A stretch of DNA of 64,000 nucleotides, from positions 235,614-299,613 of the forward strand of contig NZ_QGGX01000006.1 of NCBI RefSeq assembly GCF_003148805.1. Reading direction: 5' to 3'. A model generated the notes under the pieces. The model was not told the DNA's origin and did not search any database. It saw only the letters and a list, made by a program, of their open reading frames with translations. The first letter of the stretch is position 1, and every line of letters begins with the position of its first letter. This DNA is from Aminobacter sp. AP02. GTDB taxonomy: Bacteria > Pseudomonadota > Alphaproteobacteria > Rhizobiales > Rhizobiaceae. The position numbers and the translations under genes are program-made. Of the stretch, positions 8,519-17,436 are shown piece by piece.

Positions 8519-9409
8519 CTATTCCGCCGCCAGCGGCAGGTCGAGGAAATAATGGTCCGGAGCCGCCATGAGATCGGCGGAAAACCGGGCCAGATCGTCC
8601 GCCAGCGCATAAAAGCCCGCCGATTTCTTGAACGTGCGCTCGTCCATGTAGAGCCCGCGATTGATTTCGATCTGCAGCGCGTGAAGCCTGCGCGCCGGCC
8701 GGCCATAATGCTCGGTGATGAAACCGCCGGCATAAGGTTTATTGTGCGCCACGGTATAACCCATTGCCGCAAGCAGCCCGATCGCCCGCTCGGACAGAGC
8801 AGATGCAGCAGAAGTGCCGAAACGATCGCCAACGATGAAATCGGGCCTCACCCCACTGTCGCCGATGCGGATCGAAGCCGGCATCGAATGGCAATCGACA
8901 AGCACCGCGTAGCCGAAACGCGCATGCGTGCGCGTGACAAGCCGCTTGAGCGCCTCGTGGTAGGGCTTGTAGACGCATTCGATGCGCCCGACGGCCTCTG
9001 CCAACGGCAGCCGGCTGGCGTAGATGTCGAGCCCCTCGCCCACCAGCTTCGGCACGGTGCCGAGCCCGCCGGCAACGCGCGCCGAACGGATGTTGGCGAA
9101 AGGCGGAACCGGTTCGGCGAACATCCTGGGATCGAGTTCCCACGGCTCGCGGTTCACATCGAGATAGGCGCGTGGAAAATGCGCCGCCAGCATCGGCGCG
9201 CCAAGAGCAACCGCGGCACCGAACAGTTCATCGACATAACAATCTTCGGAGCGCCTGATCGAGGTGGCGTCGAGCCGGGTCATGGCCAGGAACCGGTCGG
9301 GATAGCAGCGCCCGCTATGGGGCGAATTGAACACGAACGGCACACGCTGCTCGGCGCTCGTCCGGACTTCGAACGGCGGCAGTACCGAGAAATCTTCGGC
9401 TGGCGTCAT
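8519..9409 (-). CDS. N-formylglutamate amidohydrolase family protein
   Basis: This 296-residue member of the N-formylglutamate amidohydrolase (FGase, HutG-like) family is a zinc hydrolase that releases glutamate from N-formylglutamate or related gamma- or N-acyl glutamates. The N-terminal NSPHSGRCYPDRF motif holds a conserved His, and a VDCHSMP motif is present in the middle. The ATG at 9409 is chosen because the family core starts soon after; the frame is open to 9526, but that extension is not family-like. No hut genes are nearby; it lies between the mmgR-like sRNA and cpdR. It is a distant paralogue of the protein at 39793-40614. Confidence 0.85.
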   Translation of the reverse strand: MTPAEDFSVLPPFEVRTSAEQRVPFVFNSPHSGRCYPDRFLAMTRLDATSIRRSEDCYVDELFGAAVALGAPMLAAHFPRAYLDVNREPWELDPRMFAEPVPPFANIRSARVAGGLGTVPKLVGEGLDIYASRLPLAEAVGRIECVYKPYHEALKRLVTRTHARFGYAVLVDCHSMPASIRIGDSGVRPDFIVGDRFGTSAASALSERAIGLLAAMGYTVAHNKPYAGGFITEHYGRPARRLHALQIEINRGLYMDERTFKKSAGFYALADDLARFSADLMAAPDHYFLDLPLAAE

Positions 9410-9638
9410 CTTTGCTGATGGACCTGCGAAATGCACTTGCTCATCGCTCGAAAGTGCCACCTGCCGCCGCCTGTGTCCAGCATTTCGAACTGTGGAAAAT
9501 CCGCTCTTACCGTGGCTTTGCCTCACTCTGCTGACACGGCATTCACTTGATGTTTACCGTCCCGGACTCATATAGAAGATGGTTAACGAAGCCCCTGCTG
9601 GGGGGCGGCTTCGACCGCTGATTCGGACGGGATTACTG

Positions 9639-10001
9639 ATGGCACGCATTCTTCTGGCAGAAGACGACGACGATATGCGCCGCTTCCTGGTCAAGGCGCT
9701 TGAGCGCGCCGGATACCAGGTGAGCGACTTCGACAATGGCGCGAGCGCTTACGAGCGGCTGCGCGAAGAACCTTTCTCACTGCTTTTGACCGACATCGTG
9801 ATGCCGGAAATGGACGGCATCGAATTGGCGCGCCGCGCCACCGAGATCGACCCCGATCTCAAGGTGATGTTCATCACAGGCTTTGCCGCAGTGGCGCTCA
9901 ATCCTGATTCGAAGGCGCCGCGCGACGCAAAAGTGCTGTCGAAGCCCTTCCATCTGCGCGATCTCGTCAACGAGGTCGAAAAGATGCTGCACGCCGCATA
10001 G
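9639..10001 (+). CDS. cpdR: Single-domain response regulator CpdR
   Basis: This 120-residue stand-alone receiver domain matches CpdR, the polar adaptor that primes ClpXP for cell-cycle protein turnover in Caulobacter and rhizobia. It acts when unphosphorylated; phosphorylation by the CckA-ChpT relay shuts it off. The phospho-acceptor is Asp52 in LLLTDIVMPEMDG, with acidic residues EDDDD at 8-12, Thr in MFITGF and Lys in VLSKPF. The C-terminus ends in Ala-Ala, as in CpdR proteins that are themselves ClpXP substrates. The ATG at 9639 is used; the upstream open frame to 9579 is not family-like. Confidence 0.93.
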   Translation: MARILLAEDDDDMRRFLVKALERAGYQVSDFDNGASAYERLREEPFSLLLTDIVMPEMDGIELARRATEIDPDLKVMFITGFAAVALNPDSKAPRDAKVLSKPFHLRDLVNEVEKMLHAA

Positions 10002-10053
10002 GCGCTTCCCTAACGTCGCCAAGGGAATCGACGGCGCCGCCAAGGGAATTGAT

Positions 10054-10099
10054 GATCCGGCGCATTTTTCCGCCAAACACGCTATTGACGCGCCGGATC
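10054..10099. repeat. Inverted repeat spanning cpdR 3' region and tRNA-Val promoter
   Basis: GATCCGGCGC (10054-10063) and GCGCCGGATC (10090-10099) are perfect 10-base inverted repeats 26 bases apart. The left arm is followed by ATTTTTC and the right arm by AAAAATGG. The right arm overlaps the region between the likely -35 (TTGACG, 10085-10090) and -10 of the tRNA gene. It may act as a weak cpdR terminator. Confidence 0.4.
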
Positions 10100-10127
10100 A
10101 AAAATGGTGTATCCGCCCCCATCGGAT

Positions 10128-10202
10128 GGGCGTGTAGCTCAGCGGGAGAGCACTGCATTGACATTGCAGGGGTCACAGGTTCAATCCCTGTCACGCCCAC
10201 CA
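10128..10202 (+). tRNA. tRNA-Val (anticodon GAC)
   Basis: The cloverleaf has acceptor GGGCGTG/CACGCCC, D-arm AGCTCAGCGGGAGAGCA, anticodon stem CTGCA/TGCAG with loop TTGACAT (anticodon GAC, valine), T-arm CACAGGTTCAATCCCTGT-like, and an encoded 3' CCA at 10200-10202. Length is 75 nt. A TTGACG -35 lies about 40 bases upstream. Confidence 0.95.
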
Positions 10203-10392
10203 TCCGAACTCCCCACCATTGATGACCTGATTGGCAGTCCGCAGCTCGCGTACCTGATGGCAATGCGGGTTCGTTGGCCCGAGTTGAGGCTTCGTTGGGC
10301 GCGCCGCTGCGTTCGCTCGATAGCGCAGCCGCCACTAGCATTCCCCTACGACAGGCTCTAGCATTCCTCGACCAACACGAGGTTGAGGGCGC

Positions 10393-10806
10393 ATGATGTC
10401 GAAAAACGGAGTTGCTTACGCACTGGTTGCGGTGGGAATGATCTTTGCGACCGGCGTGCAGGCCGCGTCAATGGACGCGTTGCAGGGCGCCTGGACGACA
10501 GGCGGCACTGATTGCGCCGACACTTTCCACAAGGTGGATGGCAAGATCGATTTCAAGGACAAGACGTCCAGCTTGACCACGGGCATTCTCATCAGCGGCG
10601 ACAAGATCGCCGGCTCGAACATGTCTTGCACCGCTGGTAAGATAAGCGAGCAAAAGGACCACTTGTCGGTGCTTCTGAACTGCGCGGATTCCATCATGTT
10701 CCAAAGCATGTCCATGTCGTTCAGGGTGATAGACAAGGATACCTTTGAACGCATGGACCCGAGTTTCCCCGAGATAGCGATGAGGTACCATCGCTGCCAG
10801 CTTTGA
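10393..10806 (+). CDS. Small secreted protein of unknown function
   Basis: This 137-residue protein has a clear Sec signal peptide: MMSKNG start, hydrophobic stretch to about residue 22, and a likely cut after VQA or QAA. The mature part is hydrophilic with four cysteines (in GTDCAD, NMSCTAG, LLNCAD and YHRCQL), which could form two disulfides in the periplasm. No family was recognised. It sits alone between tRNA-Val and the DUF202 pseudogene. The preceding gap 10203-10392 shows no feature. Confidence 0.7.
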   Translation: MMSKNGVAYALVAVGMIFATGVQAASMDALQGAWTTGGTDCADTFHKVDGKIDFKDKTSSLTTGILISGDKIAGSNMSCTAGKISEQKDHLSVLLNCADSIMFQSMSMSFRVIDKDTFERMDPSFPEIAMRYHRCQL

Positions 10807-10824
10807 ATGTGCTAGCCCTGAAAC

Positions 10825-11300
10825 TTGATCCGGAGAAACGTCACGCCGACGGAGACAAAGCTCGCGTCTGACAAGTTTTCAGACGAACTCGCCGCCCGTC
10901 GAACCGGCATGGCGTTCCAGCGCACGCGCTTGAGCGCCGACCGCACCTTGATGTCGGTCATCCGCACCTCGCTGGCATTGATCAGCTTCGGCTTCACCAT
11001 CTACCAGGTGTTCGAGAAATTGCGCGAACACGCCCTGATGACAGGCACGGCACCGGCGCGCAACTTTGGCATTGCCCTTGTCGCGCTGGGTATCGTCATG
11101 CTGGTTGTTGGCATTGTGTCTATCACCTTCAGTTCATGCTCGGCCTGCGACAGGAGCGCGAAGCAATGAGAGCCGCCGGGCTCGTCCACGCCCAGAGCAG
11201 TTTTCCTCCCTCGTTCACGCTCATCACTGCGGTGATCCTGCTTGTGATCGGCATTGCCGCCATCGCCAGCATGGTCTTCCAGGTCGGTCCGCTCGGATAG
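10825..11300 (+). pseudogene. DUF202 membrane protein, frameshifted
   Basis: The first frame (TTG start at 10825) encodes a typical DUF202 start: RTRLSADRTLMSVIRTSLA and two membrane helices to about residue 97. It then runs off-frame into a short unrelated tail ending at 11169. The normal C-terminal half continues in another frame: YHLQFMLGLRQEREAMRAA, a final membrane helix around ITAVILLVIGIAAIASMVF, and a stop at 11298-11300. The break lies at GTGT (11116-11119); removing one GT restores GIVYHLQF. A 2-base duplication therefore inactivated the gene, unless it is a sequencing error. DUF202 proteins are small membrane proteins of unclear function. Confidence 0.8.
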
Positions 11301-11455
11301 AGCTGCGAGTTTGGCGACCTCAGCGGCGCCCCTGCTCGCAGCCTTGCAAATTTCCACTGCATGAACTCGGCTGTCCCCGCCACAACCGCCCCAACGTTGA
11401 CCATTTGGAAGGCTTTTGGGTGCATTAGCAGCCCCTGGTATCGGCCTACGCTAGG

Positions 11456-13465
11456 TTGCATCCGCGGAGTGTGTGCAAATTGGTCACGGAAGCGAAACTG
11501 GGCGTGCAGCGAGGCTTGAACAGCTATCTCCTGGCGCTGGCGCTCGTCTGCCTTCTTCCGGTAATTGCGGTCTCCGCCTTTGCCGTTTGGCACACGGGAT
11601 ACGCCTACATGGACACGGCGACCACCAGGCTGAACGACACCGCCAGCACGCTCGCCAACGCCATCGAGGGTGAACTGCAGGGGCGCTTCTCCACCATGGA
11701 AGTGCTCGCCTCGTCCTTCGGACAGTCTCATGGAAACCCGATTCCTCTGTCCGAGACAGGATTTGGCAAGATCGGCCTCGACGGCGAGATCGCACTCGTC
11801 GACACGCAGAGCATGCATCTTTTGCGTTCGCGCACACCGGTCGCGGCAGGCACCGCCTTGACGGCATTGCAGAACCAATCGCCGCTGGTCTCGAACATCG
11901 TGATCCGGGACAACCGGCCCATTCTGTCCCTGGCTTTGCCGATACCGGGACGTGAGGCCGCGTTCGTCCTCACGACGTCACCTTCGTCGCTGGTACAGAC
12001 CTTGCTGCGCGGCAAACGCTCGCTGAGCGGCATTCTGGTCGCCGTGACCGACGGCAACGGCCGAATCGTTGCGCGCTCGCGCGATCCGGAACGTTTTGTT
12101 GGCCAAATGGCGCCCGATTGGTCGAAACTTCAGGCTCTGGGAACCACTTCCGGACTTTTCGAGGCAAGAACGGTGGAAGGTTTGCCCGTCATGCTTTCAT
12201 ACCAGAAATTGCAGGGCACGCCGGGCTGGGTCGTCGTTGTCGGCGAGCCAACAAGCGTTTTCAATGCACGCTGGCGCGATCCCATCATGGGGCTTTTGGT
12301 GGGTGCTACGGTGGCGATCGGCCTGGCGCTGTCCCTCGCCCTATGGCTGGGCCGCCGGATCCTCCATCCGGTAAAGGCGCTGGTCGCCCACAGCAACGCG
12401 ATCGCTGATGGAAAACGGTCGGACACTGCTTCGGTACCGCCATCGTCGATACGCGAATTCGAAATGCTGCGACAGAGCTTTGAAAAAGCCGAAAAGGCAT
12501 TGCGAAACGAAAAACGGCGCTACCGGGTCATTGCCGAGGCAGGCGCCATCGTGCTTTGGCGCCGCTCCCTCGCCGACGGGGTCGGTTCGGCCACCGGCTG
12601 GGAACAACTGACCGGCAGGCCAGCAGGCGAGGTTGCGGGATACGATTGGGCCGAAGGCATACATCCCGAAGACAGGGCGCTGACGACCGCCGCCTGGCGC
12701 AGGGCCCTGGCTGACAATACGCCGTTGGACGTCGAATTCCGCCTGAAAGTCAGGGGCGACTACTGGCTCTGGGTCCGTTCACAAGGCACACCGATGGCCG
12801 ACGACGACGGCAACATCGTGGAATGGGTCGGGGTACTCGAAGACATCGATGCTCGGAAAAACGACCAGGCCCGCATCGCTCATATGGCGCACCATGATGC
12901 GCTGACCGGTCTGGGAAACCGAACCATGTTCCGGCAGCGCCTTGAACTGGCCGCGAGTGAGGCCGCACATGGAGCGCAAGGTGCCTTGCTTTGCCTTGAC
13001 CTCGATCGGTTCAAGCAGGTGAACGACACGCTAGGCCACCCCGTAGGCGACGCCCTCCTTTGTGAGGTTGCCGCCAGATTGCGCAGTTGCGCCAGCGGCA
13101 CGGATTGCATCGCGCGCGTCGGTGGCGACGAGTTCTCAATCATACAGACCAATGCCGATCAGCCCGAGGCCGCCGCTTCCCTTGGCAGCAGGCTGGTGGA
13201 GATATTGTGCGAGCCGTACCACATTGACGGGCGAAGCATCATCATCGGCGCAAGCGTCGGCATCACCTTGCTGGGCGGGGAGAGCCAGGACATCCGAACC
13301 TATTTGAAACGTGCGGACCAGGCGCTTTATAAGGCGAAGGAATTGGGGCGCGGTCGCATCGCCTTCTACGAGCAGGACGTGCTGTTGGCGGACATGGCCC
13401 GTTTGGTCGAACGCAACAAGGAGGCCGACGGATCGGCACTTGGTGCCGCCCGCATGTCCAGATAG
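11456..13465 (+). CDS. Membrane diguanylate cyclase (Cache-HAMP-PAS-GGDEF)
   Basis: This protein of about 669 residues makes cyclic-di-GMP from two GTP. Order: TM helix about 21-45, periplasmic Cache sensor to about 275, second TM about 280-300, HAMP with RRILHPVKALV, PAS about 358-475 ending WVGVLEDIDARK, then GGDEF. The active site RVGGDEFS (near 554-561) is intact, as are HDALTGLGNR and DLDRFKQVNDTLGH. The inhibitory RxxD motif expected before the active site reads SGTD, so product inhibition is probably lost. The start is uncertain: TTG at 11456 is the ORF start, and in-frame GTG/TTG codons lie behind CGGAG at about 11464. It converges on the GMC gene. The gap 11301-11455 shows nothing. 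Confidence 0.92.
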   Translation: MHPRSVCKLVTEAKLGVQRGLNSYLLALALVCLLPVIAVSAFAVWHTGYAYMDTATTRLNDTASTLANAIEGELQGRFSTMEVLASSFGQSHGNPIPLSETGFGKIGLDGEIALVDTQSMHLLRSRTPVAAGTALTALQNQSPLVSNIVIRDNRPILSLALPIPGREAAFVLTTSPSSLVQTLLRGKRSLSGILVAVTDGNGRIVARSRDPERFVGQMAPDWSKLQALGTTSGLFEARTVEGLPVMLSYQKLQGTPGWVVVVGEPTSVFNARWRDPIMGLLVGATVAIGLALSLALWLGRRILHPVKALVAHSNAIADGKRSDTASVPPSSIREFEMLRQSFEKAEKALRNEKRRYRVIAEAGAIVLWRRSLADGVGSATGWEQLTGRPAGEVAGYDWAEGIHPEDRALTTAAWRRALADNTPLDVEFRLKVRGDYWLWVRSQGTPMADDDGNIVEWVGVLEDIDARKNDQARIAHMAHHDALTGLGNRTMFRQRLELAASEAAHGAQGALLCLDLDRFKQVNDTLGHPVGDALLCEVAARLRSCASGTDCIARVGGDEFSIIQTNADQPEAAASLGSRLVEILCEPYHIDGRSIIIGASVGITLLGGESQDIRTYLKRADQALYKAKELGRGRIAFYEQDVLLADMARLVERNKEADGSALGAARMSR

Positions 13466-13487
13466 CCAGCCCGGCGACGCAGTTCGC

Positions 13488-15143
13488 CTAACTCACGTCG
13501 GCCCGCGCCCGTGGCCGAGCGTCGTTGCGCTCATGGGTAAAGATGACGGGCGCCAGCGGCTCACGGTTGCGGATGATGTCCGCCCCCTTCTCGCCGACCA
13601 TGATCGTCGGACCGTTTGTGTTGCACGAAGGGACACGCGGCATGATGGAGCTGTCGCAGACCCGTAGGCCGTCGAGACCGTGTACCTTCAGGTCGAGCCC
13701 CACCACCGCCATGTCGTCGGTGCCCATCCGGCAGGTGCCGACCGGGTGATGGTCGGTCTTGGCGTTGGCGCAGCCATATTCGAACAGGTCCTCATCGCTG
13801 ACCGTGCCCGGCCCCGGTAGCCGCTCGGCCAGCACGAACGGCTTGAGCGCTGCCTGTTGCATGATTTCGCGCGCGACCTTCAGCCCTTCGATCGACATCT
13901 TGCGATCATGCGGGTCGCTCCAGTAGTTCGGATCGATCAAGGGTGCCGCTGCCGGGTCGTTCGACGCAAGTCGCACAGTGCCGCGCGAGCGCGGGTGCAG
14001 ATAGGCCGAATTCAGCGTCACCCCGGCGTTCTTGAGCCGTGCCACTCCGGCCTCGATGCCAGAGCCTAGCCCAAGATGGAACTGGATATCCGGCGAGCGA
14101 GCGTCTGGATCGGCATACCAGAAGCCACCTGTCTCAAAGAGGCTGGATGTCACCGGCCCGGTGCGGAACAACACATACTGCAGACCGGCCCACAGCGTGC
14201 GGTGCAGCTTGGCGACGTTGTCGTAGGTGTGATCGCCGGTGCATTCGGAAATCACGAACAGGTCGAGGTGGTCCTGCATGTTTTCGCCAACGCCCTTGAG
14301 GTCGTGGACGACAGGAACGCCGACACTCTTCAAATGGTCTGCCGGGCCGATACCTGACTGCAGCAATAGCTTGGGCGAGCCGATAGCGCCCGAGGTAACC
14401 AGCACCTCCCGCCCGGCGCGAATGATCTCGATGCCATTGCCATTGGCCACTTCGACACCGACGGCCCTCCCCTTCTCGACCACGATGCGCGCCACGCGCG
14501 CACCGGTGCGCGTAGTCAGGTTCGGTCGGCTCCTGATCGGATCGAGGTAGGCCATGGAGGCCGACGAGCGGCGCTTGTTGCGCTGGGTGAGTTGGTAGAA
14601 GCCCACGCCCGCCTGCTGCTTGCCGTTGAAGTCATGGTTGTAAGGAATGCCGAGTTCCTGGCCGGCGCGGATATAGGCATCACAAATCGGAAGCGCCGCG
14701 GACGGCATCGAGACACCGAGCGGTCCGCCATAAGAGTGGTAGTCGTCGGCGAAACGCTGGTTGTCTTCCGAGCGCTTGAAGTAGGGCAGAACCGAGCGGT
14801 AGTTCCAGCCGGTGCAGCCGTCTTCGCGCTCCCACAGGTCGTAGTCGGTCGCGTTGCCACGCGTATAGAGCTGCGCGTTGATGCTCGAGCCGCCGCCGAT
14901 CACCTTCGCCTGGGTGTAGCGCAGAACCCGATTTTTCATGTGTTTCTGCGGCACGGTCTCCCAGCCCCAGCTCGCAACACCCTTGGTCATCTTGGCAAAG
15001 CCCGCCGGCATGTGGAACAGCGGGTTCCAGTCGCCACCGCCGGCTTCGAGCAAGAGCACACGAACGTCCGCATCCTCGCTCAGCCTGTTGGCAAGCACGC
15101 AGCCGGCGGGACCCGCACCAGTGATGATATAGTCGTAAGTCAT
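13488..15143 (-). CDS. GMC-family FAD oxidoreductase (choline dehydrogenase-like)
   Basis: This 551-residue glucose-methanol-choline oxidoreductase oxidises an alcohol to an aldehyde or ketone using FAD. The FAD Rossmann motif GAGPAGCVLANRL is at residues 9-21, GMC signature 1 around GGGSSINAQLYTRG, and signature 2 around SGAIGSPKLLLQSGIGP. The catalytic His pair is expected in DHHPVGTCRMG, with NTNGPT near the end. The start at 15143 (MTYDYII) is chosen because the upstream extension is not family-like. It is the last gene of the long LacI-regulated minus-strand array, ten bases after the SDR gene. The choline-like label reflects sequence resemblance only; context suggests a carbohydrate-derived alcohol. 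Confidence 0.87.
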   Translation of the reverse strand: MTYDYIITGAGPAGCVLANRLSEDADVRVLLLEAGGGDWNPLFHMPAGFAKMTKGVASWGWETVPQKHMKNRVLRYTQAKVIGGGSSINAQLYTRGNATDYDLWEREDGCTGWNYRSVLPYFKRSEDNQRFADDYHSYGGPLGVSMPSAALPICDAYIRAGQELGIPYNHDFNGKQQAGVGFYQLTQRNKRRSSASMAYLDPIRSRPNLTTRTGARVARIVVEKGRAVGVEVANGNGIEIIRAGREVLVTSGAIGSPKLLLQSGIGPADHLKSVGVPVVHDLKGVGENMQDHLDLFVISECTGDHTYDNVAKLHRTLWAGLQYVLFRTGPVTSSLFETGGFWYADPDARSPDIQFHLGLGSGIEAGVARLKNAGVTLNSAYLHPRSRGTVRLASNDPAAAPLIDPNYWSDPHDRKMSIEGLKVAREIMQQAALKPFVLAERLPGPGTVSDEDLFEYGCANAKTDHHPVGTCRMGTDDMAVVGLDLKVHGLDGLRVCDSSIMPRVPSCNTNGPTIMVGEKGADIIRNREPLAPVIFTHERNDARPRARADVS

Positions 15144-15153
15144 CTCGAAACTC

Positions 15154-15930
15154 TCAAAGTCGCGCGACCGACAGCGCACCGTCGGCCTTGATGATGGAAC
15201 CGGTGGCGAAACCGAAGGCGCCGCTGGCAAGGGCTGCCGCGATGCGTCCGATATCGTCGGGCTCGCCCCACCGTTTGACCGGCACCAGGCCCTCGGCGAT
15301 CAGCCGGTCGTATTTCTCGGCCACTTTGGCGGTCATGTCGGAACGGATGATACCGGGACGGATTTCGAAGACATCGATGCCCGCATCTGCAAGCCTGAGC
15401 GCCAGCCCTTGCGTTAAGGCCGCAAGTCCAGCCTTGGACATGCAGTAGTCGAGCCTTTCGGGCGAGGTCATCTCGGCCGAGATCGAAGTTATGTTGATGA
15501 TCGAGCGCGGCTCGGGCGTTGGCTTCATGGCCAGCATGGCGCGCAGCACCGCCTGGGTGAAGAACACTGTGCCGCGCAGGTTGACGGCCATGATGGCATC
15601 GAAGTTCTCAGGCGTCAGCTCAAGGAAGTCGCCGCGCACCTTGGACGCGATCCCGGCATTGTTGACCAGGCAGTCGATCCGACCGAACTGTCCGACGATC
15701 TTTTCGACCGTCGCTGCATGGCCTTCGATCTCGGCGAGGTCGGAGGCGACAAACAGCACCTTGGCACCATGCTTTTCCAGCCCGGAAACGGCTTCTGCTG
15801 CGGCCTTGTCGTCCTCGCGGTCGGTGATGGCGAGGTCGAAACCCGCTTCGGCGAGCCCCTTGGCAACGGCAAGACCTATGCCGCGACGGGCGCCGGTCAC
15901 GAGGGCCACGGGTTTGGCGCTGGCGCTCAT
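15154..15930 (-). CDS. Short-chain dehydrogenase/reductase
   Basis: This 258-residue classical SDR is an NAD(P)-dependent alcohol/ketone oxidoreductase. The cofactor motif is TGARRGIG (residues 13-20), followed by NNAG, catalytic Ser in ITSIS, and YxxxK as YCMSK. ADREDD-like residues after strand 2 (TDRED) suggest NAD preference. The start ATG at 15930 overlaps the stop of the upstream GMC gene by ATGA, so translational coupling is likely. With a GMC oxidase on each side it probably handles an oxidised sugar or polyol intermediate. The substrate is unknown. Confidence 0.88.
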   Translation of the reverse strand: MSASAKPVALVTGARRGIGLAVAKGLAEAGFDLAITDREDDKAAAEAVSGLEKHGAKVLFVASDLAEIEGHAATVEKIVGQFGRIDCLVNNAGIASKVRGDFLELTPENFDAIMAVNLRGTVFFTQAVLRAMLAMKPTPEPRSIINITSISAEMTSPERLDYCMSKAGLAALTQGLALRLADAGIDVFEIRPGIIRSDMTAKVAEKYDRLIAEGLVPVKRWGEPDDIGRIAAALASGAFGFATGSIIKADGALSVARL

Positions 15931-17435
15931 GCGACAAGATCCTTCGCAGCAATATGGTCGGCGACGCGCAGCGCTTGCGCAGCAATCGTCAGCGCCGGAT
16001 TGACCGCCGCCGAGGTCGGCAGGAAGCCGGCATCGACAACGAACAGGTTCGGATGGTCGAAGGCACGGCACCAGATGTCGAGTGGAGCTTGGGTGGGATC
16101 GGTGCCCATACGCACAGTGCCGCATTGATGCGAAGGCGTGCGCTTGTCGAAGGCGCGAGAGACGACCACCGGAAAGCCCGCGTTGCGCAGCACCTGCTTG
16201 AGCTTGGCGACCAGCCGCTCATGCGTGTCCCAGTTGCTGCGCACCCACTGCAGCACGATGCGATCGCCGTCGACCATGACCCGACTTTCCGGGGACGGCA
16301 GGTCCTCGCTCATGGCGTAGAAGTCGATCGAATGCGCCGTCACACTGTTGAGCAGCCATTCCGGCACCGAAGGCATCGCACCCTTCAGGATCGTGCCGGA
16401 AATGCGCCCGAGCAATTGCACATTGCCGAGCGGCGGGCCGCCCTCGCCGTCCGAGAGATAGAAATCGTTGAAGCCGAAGGTCTTCTGGTAGATCGAGTCG
16501 TTGCGAAACCACGGGCTCAAGGCGATCACCGCCGTCGAGTTGTGGTTCATGAAATTGCGCCCGACCTGGTTGGAGCTGTTGGCGAGGCCGTTCGGATTTG
16601 CGTCATTGGCCGAGCGCAGCAGAAGCACGGCCGACTGCACGGCGCCCGCCGACAGGATGACAAGCTTTGGCTTGAGCACCCGGTTCTCGCCGTCTTGCGT
16701 GAAATGCACGGCAGCGATGTTGCGCCCGTCGGGCGCCGTCTCCAGCCGCGTCACCTTGGCACCGGTCTGCAGCTTGACGTTCTCATGCTTCAGCGCCGCC
16801 GCAAGGGCTGCCGTCTCGGCATCCATCTTGCCGTCGAAGCTGTTGGGATGCGCGTCCCACGGTGTCTTGCCCTTGGCGAGCCAGCGCTCGATATCGACAC
16901 CAAGCGGCAACGAATAAGGATGCACGCCTTTCGCTTTCAGGCGCGCCCGCACCTTTGCAATCGCCGGTTCGTCGGCAACGGCACTCAGCTCATAGGGCCT
17001 TGAATGCACCGGCTCGGTCGGGTCTTCACCCGACGCGCCGCGCACCTGGTAAAGCTGCTCTGCCAGACAGTACCACGGCTCGAGCTCTTCATAGTCGATC
17101 GGCCATGCCGGCGACACGCCGTCGAGATGCTGCATTTCGGCAAAATCCTCGCGGCGGTAGCGCGTCAGAACCGCCCCGTAGAACTTCGAGTTGCCCCCCA
17201 CATTGTAGTAGTTGCCGGGGTTGAAGCCGGTGCCGTCGGCCTCGTACCAGGTCTCGTCGGGGCGGAAATGGCCACGCTGGAAGATGGCACGTTGGTCGCG
17301 GTTCTCCGGGCGGTCCTCGATGTGACCACCTGTCTCCAGGATCAAAATCTCGGCGCCGGTCGCCGCGAGGCCGGCAGCGACCGTAGCCCCGCCGACGCCC
17401 GAACCGATGATGACGACGTCAGGCGATCCAGGCAT
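15927..17435 (-). CDS. GMC-type FAD oxidoreductase (sugar/glucoside dehydrogenase-like)
   Basis: This 502-residue GMC flavoprotein is of the short branch that includes glucoside 3-dehydrogenase, gluconate dehydrogenase and fructose dehydrogenase catalytic subunits. The FAD motif GSGVGGATVAAGLA starts at residue 11, NVGGNSKFYGAVLTRYR matches the substrate-loop region, and SHQCGTVRMG plus NPALTIAAQALR form the catalytic C-terminus. No Tat or Sec signal is seen, so it may act in the cytoplasm or with an unseen partner. Its ATG follows the ABC ATPase stop by one base (TGA-A-ATG). It differs clearly from the GMC gene at 13488, so two oxidation steps are likely. Confidence 0.86.
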   Translation of the reverse strand: MPGSPDVVIIGSGVGGATVAAGLAATGAEILILETGGHIEDRPENRDQRAIFQRGHFRPDETWYEADGTGFNPGNYYNVGGNSKFYGAVLTRYRREDFAEMQHLDGVSPAWPIDYEELEPWYCLAEQLYQVRGASGEDPTEPVHSRPYELSAVADEPAIAKVRARLKAKGVHPYSLPLGVDIERWLAKGKTPWDAHPNSFDGKMDAETAALAAALKHENVKLQTGAKVTRLETAPDGRNIAAVHFTQDGENRVLKPKLVILSAGAVQSAVLLLRSANDANPNGLANSSNQVGRNFMNHNSTAVIALSPWFRNDSIYQKTFGFNDFYLSDGEGGPPLGNVQLLGRISGTILKGAMPSVPEWLLNSVTAHSIDFYAMSEDLPSPESRVMVDGDRIVLQWVRSNWDTHERLVAKLKQVLRNAGFPVVVSRAFDKRTPSHQCGTVRMGTDPTQAPLDIWCRAFDHPNLFVVDAGFLPTSAAVNPALTIAAQALRVADHIAAKDLVA

Positions 17436-17436
17436 T

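Noticed and set aside
8519..9526. Longer N-formylglutamate amidohydrolase start at 9526
   Set aside because: The added 39 residues are Arg/Ser/His-rich with no family resemblance; ATG 9409 precedes the conserved core.
13488..15143. Calling the GMC gene betA (choline dehydrogenase)
   Set aside because: No betaine-aldehyde operon partner, betI or choline transporter is adjacent; the neighbours are sugar-type genes.
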